Shown here: piece after piece, positions 32,556-42,924 of the stretch
Position numbering within the stretch: position 1 is the first letter of the stretch
Layout: every line of letters begins with the position of its first letter
Assembly (NCBI GenBank): GCA_011947345.1
Contig: JAAVTG010000528.1
Location: 124,001 to 188,000 of the forward strand
DNA: 64,000 nucleotides
Direction: 5' to 3'
Origin: Phytophthora quininea
Taxonomy: Eukaryota; Oomycota; Peronosporomycetes; Peronosporales; Peronosporaceae
Translations under genes and position numbers: made by a program
Notes under the pieces: generated by a model
Seen by the model: the letters and a program-made list of their open reading frames with translations, nothing else
The model's database searches: none
What the model was told of the DNA's origin: nothing

Positions 32556-33155
32556 GTTAGCAAGGCGGGGGTCAGTTGGGAAGTGAGGATCGGTCGGCGC
32601 GGTGCTCAGAGCACTGCTCTAGAGGAGCCCGACGTGGGTGACCCCAAGGCACCATTTTGGTCCGCTTCATCCAAGTGTCTAATGCCGGGCAGCTCCAACG
32701 CCCTGTTCTTGAATGCCAGCTGCGGTCGTCGCCACACTGAAACTGAAGTGGTTGGAGCTTGTTGAGATGATATTGGAGCCCGGTCGACGTGTGGCCGAGC
32801 GTCGGCGCCAGCGAAACTCGTTGAATTGCTCAAGTCGCGCCGTGCAAAGCTCGACTCGTCGGCGCGTTGTTGTCGGATTTTTGCATGGCATTGCGGGACC
32901 AGGTGCAGGCTGCATCGGATCAAGACGACACATGGCGATGGCCTCAGAACGAGGCGAGGCGAGAGGCGCCGTCCAGCTGTGGAGAATCTGTGCTCGCGAC
33001 TGCGGCCATCTGCCGTTGAGAATGCAAATGTTAGACTGTTGCTTCGAAAATCATTCATGGAGAAATGTGGTCGACAAAACGTTATCTTGGATAGGACCTC
33101 CCTACGAGTACACGACGCTACTTGACTACAACTGATACACGAACAGGCTGGATGC

Positions 33156-34270
33156 CTAGTTGCGGTGGCGATGGCCGCGAACATGGCACTTGGACGTGTC
33201 GCCAGTAGATGCCGGCGAGGTGGTGGACGGTGTCGCCGTTGTGGCTTCTGGGGTGTTAGTGGCCTCGTCCCCGGTCTCCGGTGTAGCTGTCGTCGCCTCG
33301 GGGGTAGCGGTAGTCGACTCGGGCGTAGTGGTCGATGAGTCTTCTTGCGACGCATCGTTAGACTGGCCATTGGTCTGCGAGGTGCCGTTATCCGTCTCAT
33401 CCGAGCCACTGCTCTGCGTGGTCGACGGGTGGCTGTGGTGGCGCTTGGTGTCGCTGTCGTAGCCGTGGGGGCATTCGTCACGGTCGCAGGGGCCTTCGTC
33501 GTGGCCGACGGGGTTGCTGTGGTGGCCGTCGGAGTGGCCGTCGTAGCGGTAGGAGCAGTCGTCGTCGTCGTCGACTGGGATGACGAGCTGCTACCGAACT
33601 GCTTGTTCGTGTCGACACAGGAACCGGCAGTTAGCGAGTACGTTCCTTGGATCACATCACCGTTGATCGACGTGATGGCCACCTTCACCGCCGACAGATC
33701 CGCGCTCGACGTGCTTGAGACGTAGTAGTAGGCACCGTTCAGCATGGTCGTGGATGCTCCGTTGACCGTCACGCTCTTGACGCCCACCACGCCGTTAGTC
33801 GGTTGGATTGCGATCCAGTTGGCGTTGCTGCCTCCCTTCAGACACACCTTGACATTGCCCGGATCGGGGCAGTCCACGAACCGCCAGCGCACTGTGAGAC
33901 GGTTTGGGTCGAGCCCCGTGATCTCCTTGTAGACCGTCGGCGACAGATCCAAGGCGCCGGACTTGCACTCCGGGCACCGATCCAGGACCTGCACGACGGC
34001 AGTCTTGTTCTGCACGGTGCACTGCTCGTCGATGCAGGACACTTCGATGCAGCGGCCGCAGTTGCCCAAGTTGTCCCATTGCTCCTGGTTCAGCGCGACG
34101 TAGTTGGTCGAGGCGGAGTCGATGGCCGACATGAAGTTGCAGTTGCCGCTGCTGACGTCGCCAAGTGTGTAGCTGGTGCCGTCACCCGTGAAGTACTCGT
34201 CCGCAGCGGCCAGACTGGCGACACCCACCAGTATCGCTGTTGCTGTGCGAATGTAGAAACTGGAGACCAT
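33156..34270 (-). CDS. Expansin-like secreted protein, frameshift in Thr-rich tail
   Basis: Starts at the ATG at 34270 with a hydrophobic signal peptide (to about ASLAAADE). DPBB motifs: GDGTSYTLGDVSSGNCNFMS, NCGRCIEVSC, LDRCPECKSGALDLSPTVY. CBM63-like motifs: VCLKGGSNANWIAIQPTN, NGAYYYVSS, IQGTYSLTAGSCVDTNKQF. The tail TTTTTAPTATTATPTATT breaks at GGG 33427-33429. Restoring one base gives STTQSSGSDETDNGTSQTNG and then repeats of PEATTATPE, ending SKCHVRGHRHRN at a TAG at 33156. Without correction the frame runs on to 32606 through unrelated sequence, which I reject. The C-terminal KCHVR motif is shared with the 31426 gene. Confidence 0.87.
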
Positions 34271-35310
34271 GACGCTTGAATTCGCTTGCTGTGGCGGTGG
34301 TCAGCGAAATTGAAAATGAGCTGCTCGTCGCGGTGCAGTCCAAACCAAGCGACGGTGCTCAGAGGGCGCTGGTGGGGGCGTAACGTGAGCGATTTGAAGT
34401 GTGTGACAGATAAGCACGGACAGCGAGCATGGTCACGTGTTCGGCTAACACACCTGTTGGAACGGATGGGCCATCAGCTCTCTTCGGTGAGCAATTTAAC
34501 GGTGCCGTCGAGACATTGCTGTCGTAGAGCAGCTCTAACAATTGGCGACTTTCAGAAACCTTTTTCCAAGAAGACTTCGCGCGACGACATGCACCATCGG
34601 CTCCTTTGCCGAGTCAAGCGAACGCGCAGCGTTGCGCGCATTTAACACGCGCCATCGTCGTAGGAACCACCTGGACAATCGCTACCAGAGCCGTCTGGTC
34701 GAGCTGACCAGCACGACAGCAGCAGCGAAAGATGGAGAGAGCACGCAGGCAGAGTTGATGCCGGTTTTCCCTGCCAAGTGGGCAGACCAAGCAGTCGTGG
34801 GTTGGCGTGACCGTCGCAATGCAGCAAGCGATTGTTATCCTGATGGCCAGGGGCGGGTTGGACCACGCACGCCAAGTTTTGACCAGCTGGAAACCCGGCG
34901 GCAGCACTTGTGGGACGCTGAAGGTTCACAACGCCGCGGTCGACTTTGGACTGCTTCGGTCGGCGCCGTAGACCAACAGTTCGGGCTGCTTATAAACGGC
35001 GGCGCGGCTGGTGGATACGAGCTCAAAGCAGGCTCACTTGACATCTTGGCTTGATTGTCTGTGTCCGTAGGTTAATGCGCTGAACAACGCGCTCTCCATC
35101 TGAGCAACAACAAATGTTGTCACGCAGCTGGACAGGAAGAGATGACTGCGTTTGCTAACCGCTTCAAGAAATACAGCTGAGCCCGCCACGTTGAAGTCAC
35201 CAAGCTAAAAACTCGGTAAAACAAACAATTGATATTCACACCCAACAGCAGAGTCGAAACCACACTACGATAGACTACTTCGCCACGTAACACTCGTACG
35301 CTGCAGCAGC
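34271..35310. other. Intergenic, no supported gene
   Basis: About 1 kb between expansin-like genes. The 170-codon plus-strand frame at 34542-35054 has no signal peptide, domain or compositional support. A short D-arm-like motif near 35060-35110 on the minus strand resembles part of a tRNA but lacks a T-arm. Confidence 0.45.
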
Positions 35311-35982
35311 CTAAAACTGCTGCTTGGTGTCGACGCACTGGCCGACCGTCATCGAGTACGTGCCGGAGACGGTCTTGCCGCCCACGGACGTGACCGACAC
35401 CTGCAGCTTGTTGAACGGCACCTTGCTGCCACTCTCGATGTAGTAGTAGTAGGCGCCGTCCAGCAGCTTGCCGGCCTTGCCGTTGATCGTCACACCCTTG
35501 ACGCCCACACGGGTGTTGGCGGGCTGCACGGCCACCCAGTACGGGTTGCTACCCTGCTTCAGACACACCTTGATGGTGCCCGGGCTCGGACAGTCGACGT
35601 ACTTCCAGCCGATCTTGATGCGCCCCGGGTTGTAGCCCACGATCTTGGTCAGCGCCTGCGGGGACATGTCAAGGTCGCCGTACTTGCACCCGGGGCAGCG
35701 GTCCACCACCTGCAGCGTCACGGGCGTGTTCTGGTCCTTACACTTGCTGTCGATGCAGGTGGCCTCGATGCACTGGCCGCAGTGCGTCAGGCCATCCCAC
35801 TGCGCCTGGTTGACAGCCACGTAGTTGGTCGAGTCGGCCCAGGCAGACATGAAGGCGCAGTTGCCGTTGCCGATGGCCGACAGGTCGTACGGCGTGCCGT
35901 CGCCCTCGAAGTAGGTCTGGTCGGCGGACACGGCGGAAGCGCCGAGGGCCAAGAGCGTGAAGAACCGCAGAGTGCCGACCAT
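35311..35982 (-). CDS. Compact expansin-like protein without tail
   Basis: The chosen start is the ATG at 35982, which gives a clean signal peptide (MVGTLRFFTLLALGASAVSA); a longer upstream frame from 36216 has no such property. The mature protein has only the DPBB (GDGTPYDLSAIGNGNCAFMS, HCGQCIEATC, VDRCPGCKYGDLDMSPQAL) and CBM63-like (VCLKQGSNPYWVAVQPANTR, DGAYYYYIESG, TYSMTVGQCVDTKQQF) domains and ends at the domain boundary, 223 residues. From GDGTPY to the end it is identical in protein, and nearly so in DNA, to the plus-strand gene at 42066-42734, while the signal peptides differ. It belongs to a different subclass (PGC, Asp-Met) from the long-tailed neighbours. Secreted cell-wall loosening is the expected role. 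Confidence 0.92.
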   Translation of the reverse strand: MVGTLRFFTLLALGASAVSADQTYFEGDGTPYDLSAIGNGNCAFMSAWADSTNYVAVNQAQWDGLTHCGQCIEATCIDSKCKDQNTPVTLQVVDRCPGCKYGDLDMSPQALTKIVGYNPGRIKIGWKYVDCPSPGTIKVCLKQGSNPYWVAVQPANTRVGVKGVTINGKAGKLLDGAYYYYIESGSKVPFNKLQVSVTSVGGKTVSGTYSMTVGQCVDTKQQF

Positions 35983-36347
35983 AGAGTTCGATCTAGCGAA
36001 TTGAGAAGTGGAGCGATGCTCCGACGGAGCGCCACGCTCTGAGATGTGCGCAACGCTGCGATTGCGCTGGCCCCGCGGTTTCAAACTGCCAACGTCCCCC
36101 CGGCTGGGGACGTTGAACAGGTTTTGCATTGTCGGTCCCAGAAACGGTGGCAGTTCTACTAGAAACAGATCCCGATCTCGCAGCGTCGAGTTGCATCGGC
36201 GGCAGCAAAGGTCCACCGTGGCAAAGGACCGAGCGTGTATGTAGAGAATCGCACAAAACGGGTGGTTGGATTCCAGTTACATGACACGCTCACTACGAAT
36301 AAAAATGCTTGTGGAAGTCATAGCCCCTCCATAGATCTGCAGGTTGA

Positions 36348-37931
36348 CTACAGGACGCCAAAGTTTCTTGTGCGGTCGGCAGGAGTGTTCTGCACGTCGA
36401 AAGACTGCACACTCACCATGGACGGAGCTTCAAAGTCGCGAGCCTTTTCGTCGCGGATCTGTTTCCGCTTGACCATGACGACGACGACGATGAGTGCGAC
36501 GACGCCGACGCCGGCTGCCGAAGACAAGCCGACGATCGTCCAGTCTGTGCCGCTTGAGCTGTCCTGCGACTTTGTGTTGGCACTCTGCGTGTAGTCGTCT
36601 CCCTGACTGTCGGCGGTCTGCTGAGTGTTTGAAGACGAAGCTGCAGTTGACGATGCTCTAGCGGTTGTCGACGTTCCCGTGGTAGTAATGCCAGTCTTCT
36701 GCTGCGTCGACGGAGTCGTCGTGATGATGCCCGACTTGGTCTTCTTCGTCGCCGTGGTGCTTTTGGGCGCGTTGGTCTCGATGCCGGTGGTGTTGAAGCT
36801 CGACGATCCCTGCTGAGCAGTCGGAGATGCGGCACTGCCAGTCGTCGACGCGTAGGTTGAGTGCGATTCCTGCGAGGGGTTAGCCGGAGCAATGGTCGCA
36901 GCAGCATTCGTCGCCGGAGTAGTAGTAGATGGAGTGACGGGAACAGTTGTGGCCGGCGCGGGAGCGGTGGTGGTGGGGATAGCCGTGGTGGACAGAGGAG
37001 CAGCAGAAGGTGAGATCTCTTGTTGGTATGTGGGGGCAGTAGTAGCAGGAGAGTCTGGACGCACCGTGGTCGGCGAAGGCGTCTGCGTAGTAGGGGCAGG
37101 CGTCTGAGCCGTAGGGGCTGGCGTCTGCGTCTGCGTAGGAGTCGTGGTTGGCGGTGAAGTCGTAGGCGCAGCTGTCGTCGGCGTCGGCGTCGTAGTCGCT
37201 GGTGCCAAGCTCTGGGTCTGCGTCTGCGAGGACGGCGACGACCCCGCCGAGTTGGGGAACTGACTGCTACCTTCCATGCACGAGTCGGCTGTTAGCGACA
37301 CCGTGTCCTCGATCGAGTTGCCGTTGACGTCTGTGAGCGAGATCTTGACGCTCGTCAGGTCCGTTTGAATCTGACTGGCGCCGTCCAGCAGGTAGTAGTA
37401 GGCCGACCCGAGCATGGTTGTGTCCTGGCCGTTGATCTGTAGACTCTTGACGCCCGTCGCGAAGTTGGTGGGCTGCACCGCCGTCCAGTAGTTGTTGCTG
37501 CCGCCCTTGAGGCAGTAGTTGACGTTGCCCGACACGGGGCAGTCCACGAACTTCCACTTGATGGTGTAGCGGGACGGCGACGATCCCGTTAGCGCCGAGA
37601 ACACGGTCGGCGACAGGTCCAGATCGCCGTACTGGCACTCGGGGCAGCGGTCCAAGATTTGCACCGTAATGGACTGGGACTTGTCGGCGCAGCGGTCGTC
37701 GTCACAGGAGACTTCGGCACAGCGGCCGCAGTTCTGCAGACCATCCCATTGCTTGTCGTTGAGCGCGGCGTAGTCCGTCGTGGCGAAGTCGAGGCCTTTC
37801 ATCATGTTGCAATTGCCGGCGCTAGTTTGTCCCAGCGTGTAGGCCGTACCGTCACCGGTGAAGTACTCGTCGGCGTTGGCCACGGTGGCCAGCGTTGCGG
37901 CCGCAACCAGCAGCGTGGTGGTGGTCTTCAT
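36348..37931 (-). CDS. Membrane-anchored expansin-like protein (527 aa)
   Basis: Intact. Signal peptide 1-20; DPBB about 24-130 (GDGTAYTLGQTSAGNCNMM, NCGRCAEVSC, LDRCPECQYGDLDLSPTVF at 94-111); CBM63-like 135-225 (YCLKGGSNNYWTAVQPTN, SAYYYLLDG, DTVSLTADSCMEGSSQF); then about 240 residues of Ser/Thr/Pro-rich, presumably O-glycosylated stalk; a TM helix about 465-486 (VGVVALIVVVVMV) followed by a KRK stop-transfer; and a 40-residue cytoplasmic tail. A TM anchor plus cytoplasmic tail is unusual for an expansin and places this one on the oomycete surface, not free in the wall. Its closest relative is the gene at 38882-40440, which shares VSGNVNYCLKGGSNNYWTA but lacks the anchor. Confidence 0.92.
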   Translation of the reverse strand: MKTTTTLLVAAATLATVANADEYFTGDGTAYTLGQTSAGNCNMMKGLDFATTDYAALNDKQWDGLQNCGRCAEVSCDDDRCADKSQSITVQILDRCPECQYGDLDLSPTVFSALTGSSPSRYTIKWKFVDCPVSGNVNYCLKGGSNNYWTAVQPTNFATGVKSLQINGQDTTMLGSAYYYLLDGASQIQTDLTSVKISLTDVNGNSIEDTVSLTADSCMEGSSQFPNSAGSSPSSQTQTQSLAPATTTPTPTTAAPTTSPPTTTPTQTQTPAPTAQTPAPTTQTPSPTTVRPDSPATTAPTYQQEISPSAAPLSTTAIPTTTAPAPATTVPVTPSTTTPATNAAATIAPANPSQESHSTYASTTGSAASPTAQQGSSSFNTTGIETNAPKSTTATKKTKSGIITTTPSTQQKTGITTTGTSTTARASSTAASSSNTQQTADSQGDDYTQSANTKSQDSSSGTDWTIVGLSSAAGVGVVALIVVVVMVKRKQIRDEKARDFEAPSMVSVQSFDVQNTPADRTRNFGVL

Positions 37932-38881
37932 TGCTGAAGGAGGCGGTGGCTGGGGGTCTGTAAAGGCTAACTGGGTGGAGATGACCTATATGAACCCTGC
38001 AGTCCGACCGACGAGTGCGGGGCGGCCAGCAAAACTAGAAATGAGCGTGGAGCAGGACGAGAGAGCAGGCAGAGGCGTCCAGTGGCTATCGAAGCAGGCA
38101 TCATAAGGTCGCGTCTTGGTTCACCCACGCTGGACAGGCTGTTGCTGCAGCTGTTGCGGAGGGACCAAGGAGCTCTCTTCGACAATATGGCAACAGGCAC
38201 TTGTCCGAACAGAATGCAGATGCTCTGTACGGAGTGGCAAAATATATCCACGGCGCGTCTGGCTGTTTGGCGGCCGCCTTCGCATAGAGAGAAGAGAGGT
38301 CGAGGCGTCTTCGGTGAGCCTGTCGCCGCTGCGCTGCGCTTTCAGCCCGCGGAATCTCTTTCGAAGCAAGCCGGTGACAGCAATGCAGAGCGCGTTATCC
38401 ACCGTGGAGTCTGAACTTTTGCATAGGAAGGGGCGCGACGGTCATTCGTCCCCACACATGTTGCGAACAGCTGATGGTCGCAATTGATAGCGAGTGGCAG
38501 ATGGAGGAGATCCCATCTTGGCGACGGACTCCGTCTGCAGATTGCTTGTCCCGCAGGAAGATCGCAAGTCCACTCAACCCAGAAAAGGTCGACGCGAAAT
38601 GGATAGCGCGAGGTGGCCGTCGCCGTCCGTTCCATCTCGATCCCTAGTTTCTTTGGGGCGTCATGAAATGGCCAACTTTCGCCAAAATACAATGCGGTGC
38701 CATCGGCAGCCTCAATGGTCTAGAAACCCATGGAAAACGACAACGGTTTGCTTGTTGAGGACACATATCGAGCACTGCTACGTTGCAAATGCTTCAGATC
38801 TACGCTGCGGTTGATGGAGACCGTTGGTTGGAGCGTGGCGTGTTAAGTTGACAGTTCCGGCGCTGTCAGGGCCCGGCGGCC
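37932..38881. other. Intergenic, no supported gene
   Basis: About 950 bases between two expansin-like genes. Several 60-120 codon frames overlap on both strands with no domain, signal peptide or conserved composition. Presumably the promoter of the 37931 gene plus the 3' flank of the next. Confidence 0.45.
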
Positions 38882-40440
38882 CTAATAATTCCAGCCTCCA
38901 TTCTGCTGGGCTGTTTGAGTAGCGTCGCCATCGTTTTGCTCATACGATTGCTGGGCCGTTTGACCGTCGTTCTGCTCGTACGACTGCTGCTCTGTCTCGC
39001 CTGCGTCGCTACCGCTCGTTGAGTTCGAGGTCGAGCGCGAGTAGCTTTGAGCAGGTGCAGTCGTGGGGGCGGTGTTGGTTGTAGGTGGGGCAGTAGTGCT
39101 AGGGGCGCCCGTCGTCGATTCAGGTGCAGGGGTCCATTCCTGCTGAGGCATCGGTGCGGTGGTGGAATACATCACAGGCTCATTGGTCTCGGTCGCTGCG
39201 GTCGCCGTGGTCGCCTCCGGAGCAGGAGTCCATTGCTCTTGGGGGAGGTCGTCGCAGGAGCCATCGTCGGCCCTTGCTGGGGGACCGGGGCAGTCGTGGA
39301 ATACACCACAGGCTCATCGGTCTGGGGTATCGTAGTCGTCTCCTGCTGCTGAGGTGGTGGGGAGGTCGTCCCAGGTGCCGTTGTCGACTGCCACGACGGA
39401 GCAGTAGTAGAGTAAACCGTCGTTGCCTCCGGGGTGGGGGTCACCGGTTGCTGGGGACCTGGAGCAGTCGTGGAGTAAACCACAGGTTCATCGGTCTGGG
39501 TCGCTGTGGTCGCCTCCGGGGCGGGGGTCCATTGCTGCTGAGGTACCGGAGTTGACGTCGCAGGAACCACCGTCGCCTGCTGGCTTGGTACCTGTGTGGG
39601 GATCGAAGCCGGCAATTCCGTTGCAGGCAACGTCGTCGATGGTGCGACGGTGGTCGGCGTGCGGGTCGGCAGGGCCGTTGTGGACACCGGCGTCGAAGTC
39701 ACATTCGGCATCGTTGTCGGTCGCGGCGTGGTTGGGGCCGCCCCTCCGCCCGACGAAGACGGGAACTGGGCCGAGCCAGCCGTGCACGACCCCGCCGACA
39801 AGGACACCGTGTCCTTGATCGTGTTGCCGCCCAAATCCGTCACCGACACCGTCACGCTCGACAGTTCCGCCACCTCCTGGCCGGACCCGTCCACGAGGTA
39901 GTAGTAGGCTCCGTCCAGCATCTTACCGGCCTTGCCGTTGATCTGCAGACTCGTGACGCCCGTCGCGACGTTCGTCGGTTGGATGGCCGTCCAGTAGTTG
40001 TTGCTGCCGCCCTTCAGGCAGTAGTTGACGTTGCCCGACACGGGGCAGTCCACGAACCTCCACTTGATGGTGTAGCGGGACGGAGATGACCCGGTGAGCG
40101 TGGCAAACACCGACGGCGACAGGTCCAGGTCGCCGTGCTTGCACTCCGGACAACGGTCAAGGATCTGCACCGTGACGGTCTTGGACTGATCCGCACAGCG
40201 ATCGTCAGCGCACGAGACCTCGGCGCACCGGCCGCAATTCTGCAGGCCGCTCCACTGGTCGTTGTTGAGGGCTGCGTAGTCGGTGGTGGCGAAGTCGAGG
40301 ACCTTCATCATGTTGCAGTTGCCGGAGCTGGTGTCTCCGAGGGTGTACGCGGTGCCATCTCCGGTGAAGTACTCGCTCGCGTCGGCATGGGAAATAGCGA
40401 CGGTCGCAGCTAGAAGCAGCGAAAATGTGACCCTCTTCAT
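38882..40440 (-). CDS. Expansin-like secreted protein with repetitive Thr/Pro tail, one-base frameshift
   Basis: The start is set at the ATG at 40440 (MKRVTFSLLLAATVAISHA signal peptide); the upstream in-frame extension to 40752 is not plausible coding. DPBB: GDGTAYTLGDTSSGNCNMM, NCGRCAEVSC, LDRCPECKHGDLDLSPSVF. CBM63-like: YCLKGGSNNYWTAIQPTN, DGAYYYLVDG, DTVSLSAGSCTAGSAQF. The tail carries imperfect repeats built from WTPAPEATTA, DEPVVYSTTAP and PQQ. At G5 39241-39245 one base is missing; restoring it continues the same repeats, then Ser-rich sequence, and ends with a twice-repeated QQSYEQNDG motif and GGWNY at 38882. There is no TM segment, so it is secreted; the tail could bind wall components or be glycosylated. 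Confidence 0.88.
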
Positions 40441-42065
40441 TCGGCCGCCGTGGTGTGCTGTAAGTGCCGAAGACTTCGAATTGTGAAATGGTAATTCGGG
40501 GCAGCTCCGACGAATGCGATGCTGGTCGTGGTGGCTCTCGTGGGTGCACGTTGTTGTTCGTAGCAGAGGTATACCGAAAAAGGTATGCAAGCAACGCTGT
40601 CGTATACCGGTACCATCCATCCTTACAATTTCATGTGCATACGCCCATGGGCAAAGACGACGGGTTTCGGTGAATTCATTGACGTGACGGACTATCCTCG
40701 GGAAAGTGGCCGGTCTGGTCATGGCCTGCGTGCTCCGCGACGCAAAGTGCATGGATTAACAAGTTCACCCACCAAAGACGGCTGCACGGAAGTTCTAACG
40801 TCAATGAGTGATTCTTGTGATTCTGACTCCGTGCTCAAACCCCATCGATCGACACGATAGCTAAGAGTTTGTCGAGGTCTTTGCGGTACCTTACAAGTTT
40901 TTCTTTTCTCAATCGGTCGAAAAGTGCTTGTTCGACACAACGAGGCTGTGTGCAACAAAAGTTCCCAACGAAATTGATTGACGCGCAGTAAACTGTGTGG
41001 CTCCATTGAGACGCTTTGTGGGCGGGTCGCAAAGCAGTTGTGTTCTCGTTCGAAGGTTGTCTGTGACGCTACTATCACCTCAGGTTGGGCAGCCGGAGCG
41101 GAATGAAAAACTCACAATTTATTCGGAAATCAATCATTTTTAGTGGTGACTACGCATACGGCTTTTACAACATGCAAAGGCTTTTTACCTGACAGCCCCA
41201 ATACTGCCGGTCCGTGGCTGTGGTGCTTCGTTTTACCAGTGCGGGTCGCCCGATGCGGTTGCGACGATCCCTGGCGGCCCCCATCCGAGATTGCAGCTGG
41301 AGTTGTCGTGGACTTCTCGCCAGAAGGACAAGTCGATTTTTGTTCGCTTGCCGGAGAATTCGGTGCGTTCGATGCGGGTCCGTCAGTGAAGGTGAATTTC
41401 TTCCCGCTTGTGGAGTCCGGCATAAATTTTTCGTTGCCAGTGCGTCGTCAACGCCATCAACGACTCAAACGCCGTTGTCGGGTCCACACCAAAGGAGGCT
41501 CCTGACTCCGCACCCAAGGCTACGCCAACGAGACACACACAGTATCGCTCGCGAACTTTAGGGTGAGAACCCCCATCTTGGATCGATAAAGCAACATCAG
41601 TATACGTAATGAGCGACTTCATATCTGCTGCGGCTCGAAGGCCACCGAAAGGCTTGTTTCTTTCGCGACGGCGTCGGATTGCAAAGCGACACATCGACGA
41701 GAGCTTCTGCGATGGAACGAATAGGTAAGGTACGTCTTGCACAAGCAGACAAGAATGCGTCAAAGAAATTCGTCAGCGGGAATGAAAGCGAGTGGACCAA
41801 CGGACCAAGCTCCAAAGCAAGCTCAAAGTATCGATTATGCGTACCATAAGCAACGCTTACTCGTCGGACCAAGATTGATGAGCCCAAGTCCAAGCACACC
41901 AACGGTCCACTGCTTGACGATCTCTCGGTGGCCAACGCAGTCGATCGTTCAATGCTCGTTCGATGCAACGACTTGCCAAACAGAGGTTTCCCCAGGAACT
42001 CGTCTGCACGAACGCACCCTTGGTCCTAAGTTATCGATTACATTTCCACTCTGACACTGACAACC
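40441..42065. other. Mostly non-coding; possible broken minus-strand gene at 41130-41763
   Basis: This 1.6 kb separates the minus-strand expansin from the plus-strand one. Minus-strand frames at 41763-41383 and 41423-41130 adjoin and read as plausible protein (SHPKVRERYCVCLVGVALG, SLMALTTHWQRKIY, then DSTSGKKFTFTDGPASNAP). They need a frame change between them and no family is recognised. I record it as a possible disrupted hypothetical gene. The rest, including the 5' flank of the 42066 gene, shows nothing. Confidence 0.3.
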
Positions 42066-42734
42066 ATGGTCAGGGCCCTCCGATTCCTCGCGCTTATGAC
42101 CTTCGGTGCTTCCACCGTAGCTGCCGCCGGCACCTTCCAAGGTGACGGCACGCCGTACGACCTGTCGGCCATCGGCAACGGCAACTGCGCCTTCATGTCT
42201 GCCTGGGCCGACTCGACCAACTACGTGGCTGTCAACCAGGCGCAATGGGATGGCCTGACGCACTGCGGCCAGTGCATCGAGGCCACCTGCATCGACAGCA
42301 AGTGTAAGGACCAGAACACGCCCGTGACGCTGCAGGTGGTGGACCGCTGCCCCGGGTGCAAGTACGGCGACCTTGACATGTCCCCGCAGGCGCTGACCAA
42401 GATCGTGGGCTACAACCCGGGGCGCATCAAGATCGGCTGGAAGTACGTCGACTGTCCGAGCCCGGGCACCATCAAGGTGTGTCTGAAGCAGGGTAGCAAC
42501 CCGTACTGGGTGGCCGTGCAGCCCGCCAACACCCGTGTGGGCGTCAAGGGTGTGACGATCAACGGCAAGGCCGGCAAGCTGCTGGACGGCGCCTACTACT
42601 ACTACATCGAGAGTGGCAGCAAGGTGCCGTTCAACAAGCTGCAGGTGTCGGTCACGTCCGTGGGCGGCAAGACCGTCTCCGGCACGTACTCGATGACGGT
42701 CGGCCAGTGCGTCGACACCAAGCAGCAGTTTTAG
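42066..42734 (+). CDS. Compact expansin-like protein, inverted twin of the 35311 gene
   Basis: 222 residues: signal peptide (MVRALRFLALMTFGASTVAA), then DPBB and CBM63-like domains identical to those encoded at 35311-35982, from GDGTPYDLSAIG to the terminal KQQF. The DNA match is near-perfect through the coding block (one G/A difference noticed in the codon before WDGL) and fades about 25 bases after the stop, at CTGCTGCAGCGTA. Upstream of the mature protein, including the signal peptide, the two genes differ clearly. The sharp border of identity within the coding sequence suggests gene conversion, or a very recent duplication with replacement of the 5' end. Function as for other expansins: non-hydrolytic loosening of cellulose-containing wall. 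Confidence 0.93.
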   Translation: MVRALRFLALMTFGASTVAAAGTFQGDGTPYDLSAIGNGNCAFMSAWADSTNYVAVNQAQWDGLTHCGQCIEATCIDSKCKDQNTPVTLQVVDRCPGCKYGDLDMSPQALTKIVGYNPGRIKIGWKYVDCPSPGTIKVCLKQGSNPYWVAVQPANTRVGVKGVTINGKAGKLLDGAYYYYIESGSKVPFNKLQVSVTSVGGKTVSGTYSMTVGQCVDTKQQF

Positions 42735-42924
42735 GCTGCTGCAGCGTATTAATACGAGTGTTCATGCAAACATCAACCAAGTCTTTGCATGACTATCGTC
42801 ACCAAACACGTGTCCCCTGTAGTACTATTGACACCGAACACCTCGTTCTGGCGCTCATCAACCTCGAGTGGCCAGTTGCTTCCCGCAGCGGGCCCCACCG
42901 CACCCTACCGATCATTGCTGACCC

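Noticed and set aside
32606..33155. Long C-terminal extension of the expansin at 34270 down to 32606
   Set aside because: This frame follows a homopolymer deletion at 33427-33429. It is Arg/Pro-rich and loses the Thr-rich tail; the corrected frame ends with the family motif KCHVR at 33156.
31436..33700. Plus-strand frames rich in Val/Gly/Ala over the expansin tails
   Set aside because: These are the antisense of Thr-rich repeats (ACC/ACG codons read as GGT/CGT); shadows, not genes.
34542..35054. 170-codon plus-strand frame as a gene
   Set aside because: No signal peptide, domain or conserved composition; several overlapping frames of similar length exist, as expected in GC-rich spacer.
35060..35115. 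tRNA-like sequence on the minus strand (GCTCAGATGGAGAGC resembles a D-arm)
   Set aside because: There is no T-arm (no GGTTCGAATC-like sequence), the acceptor ends do not pair and the anticodon stem is poor. It is at most a degenerate tRNA or SINE head.
35983..36216. Upstream start for the compact expansin at 36216
   Set aside because: It adds 78 residues before an ideal signal peptide; the twin gene at 42066 starts at the equivalent internal ATG.
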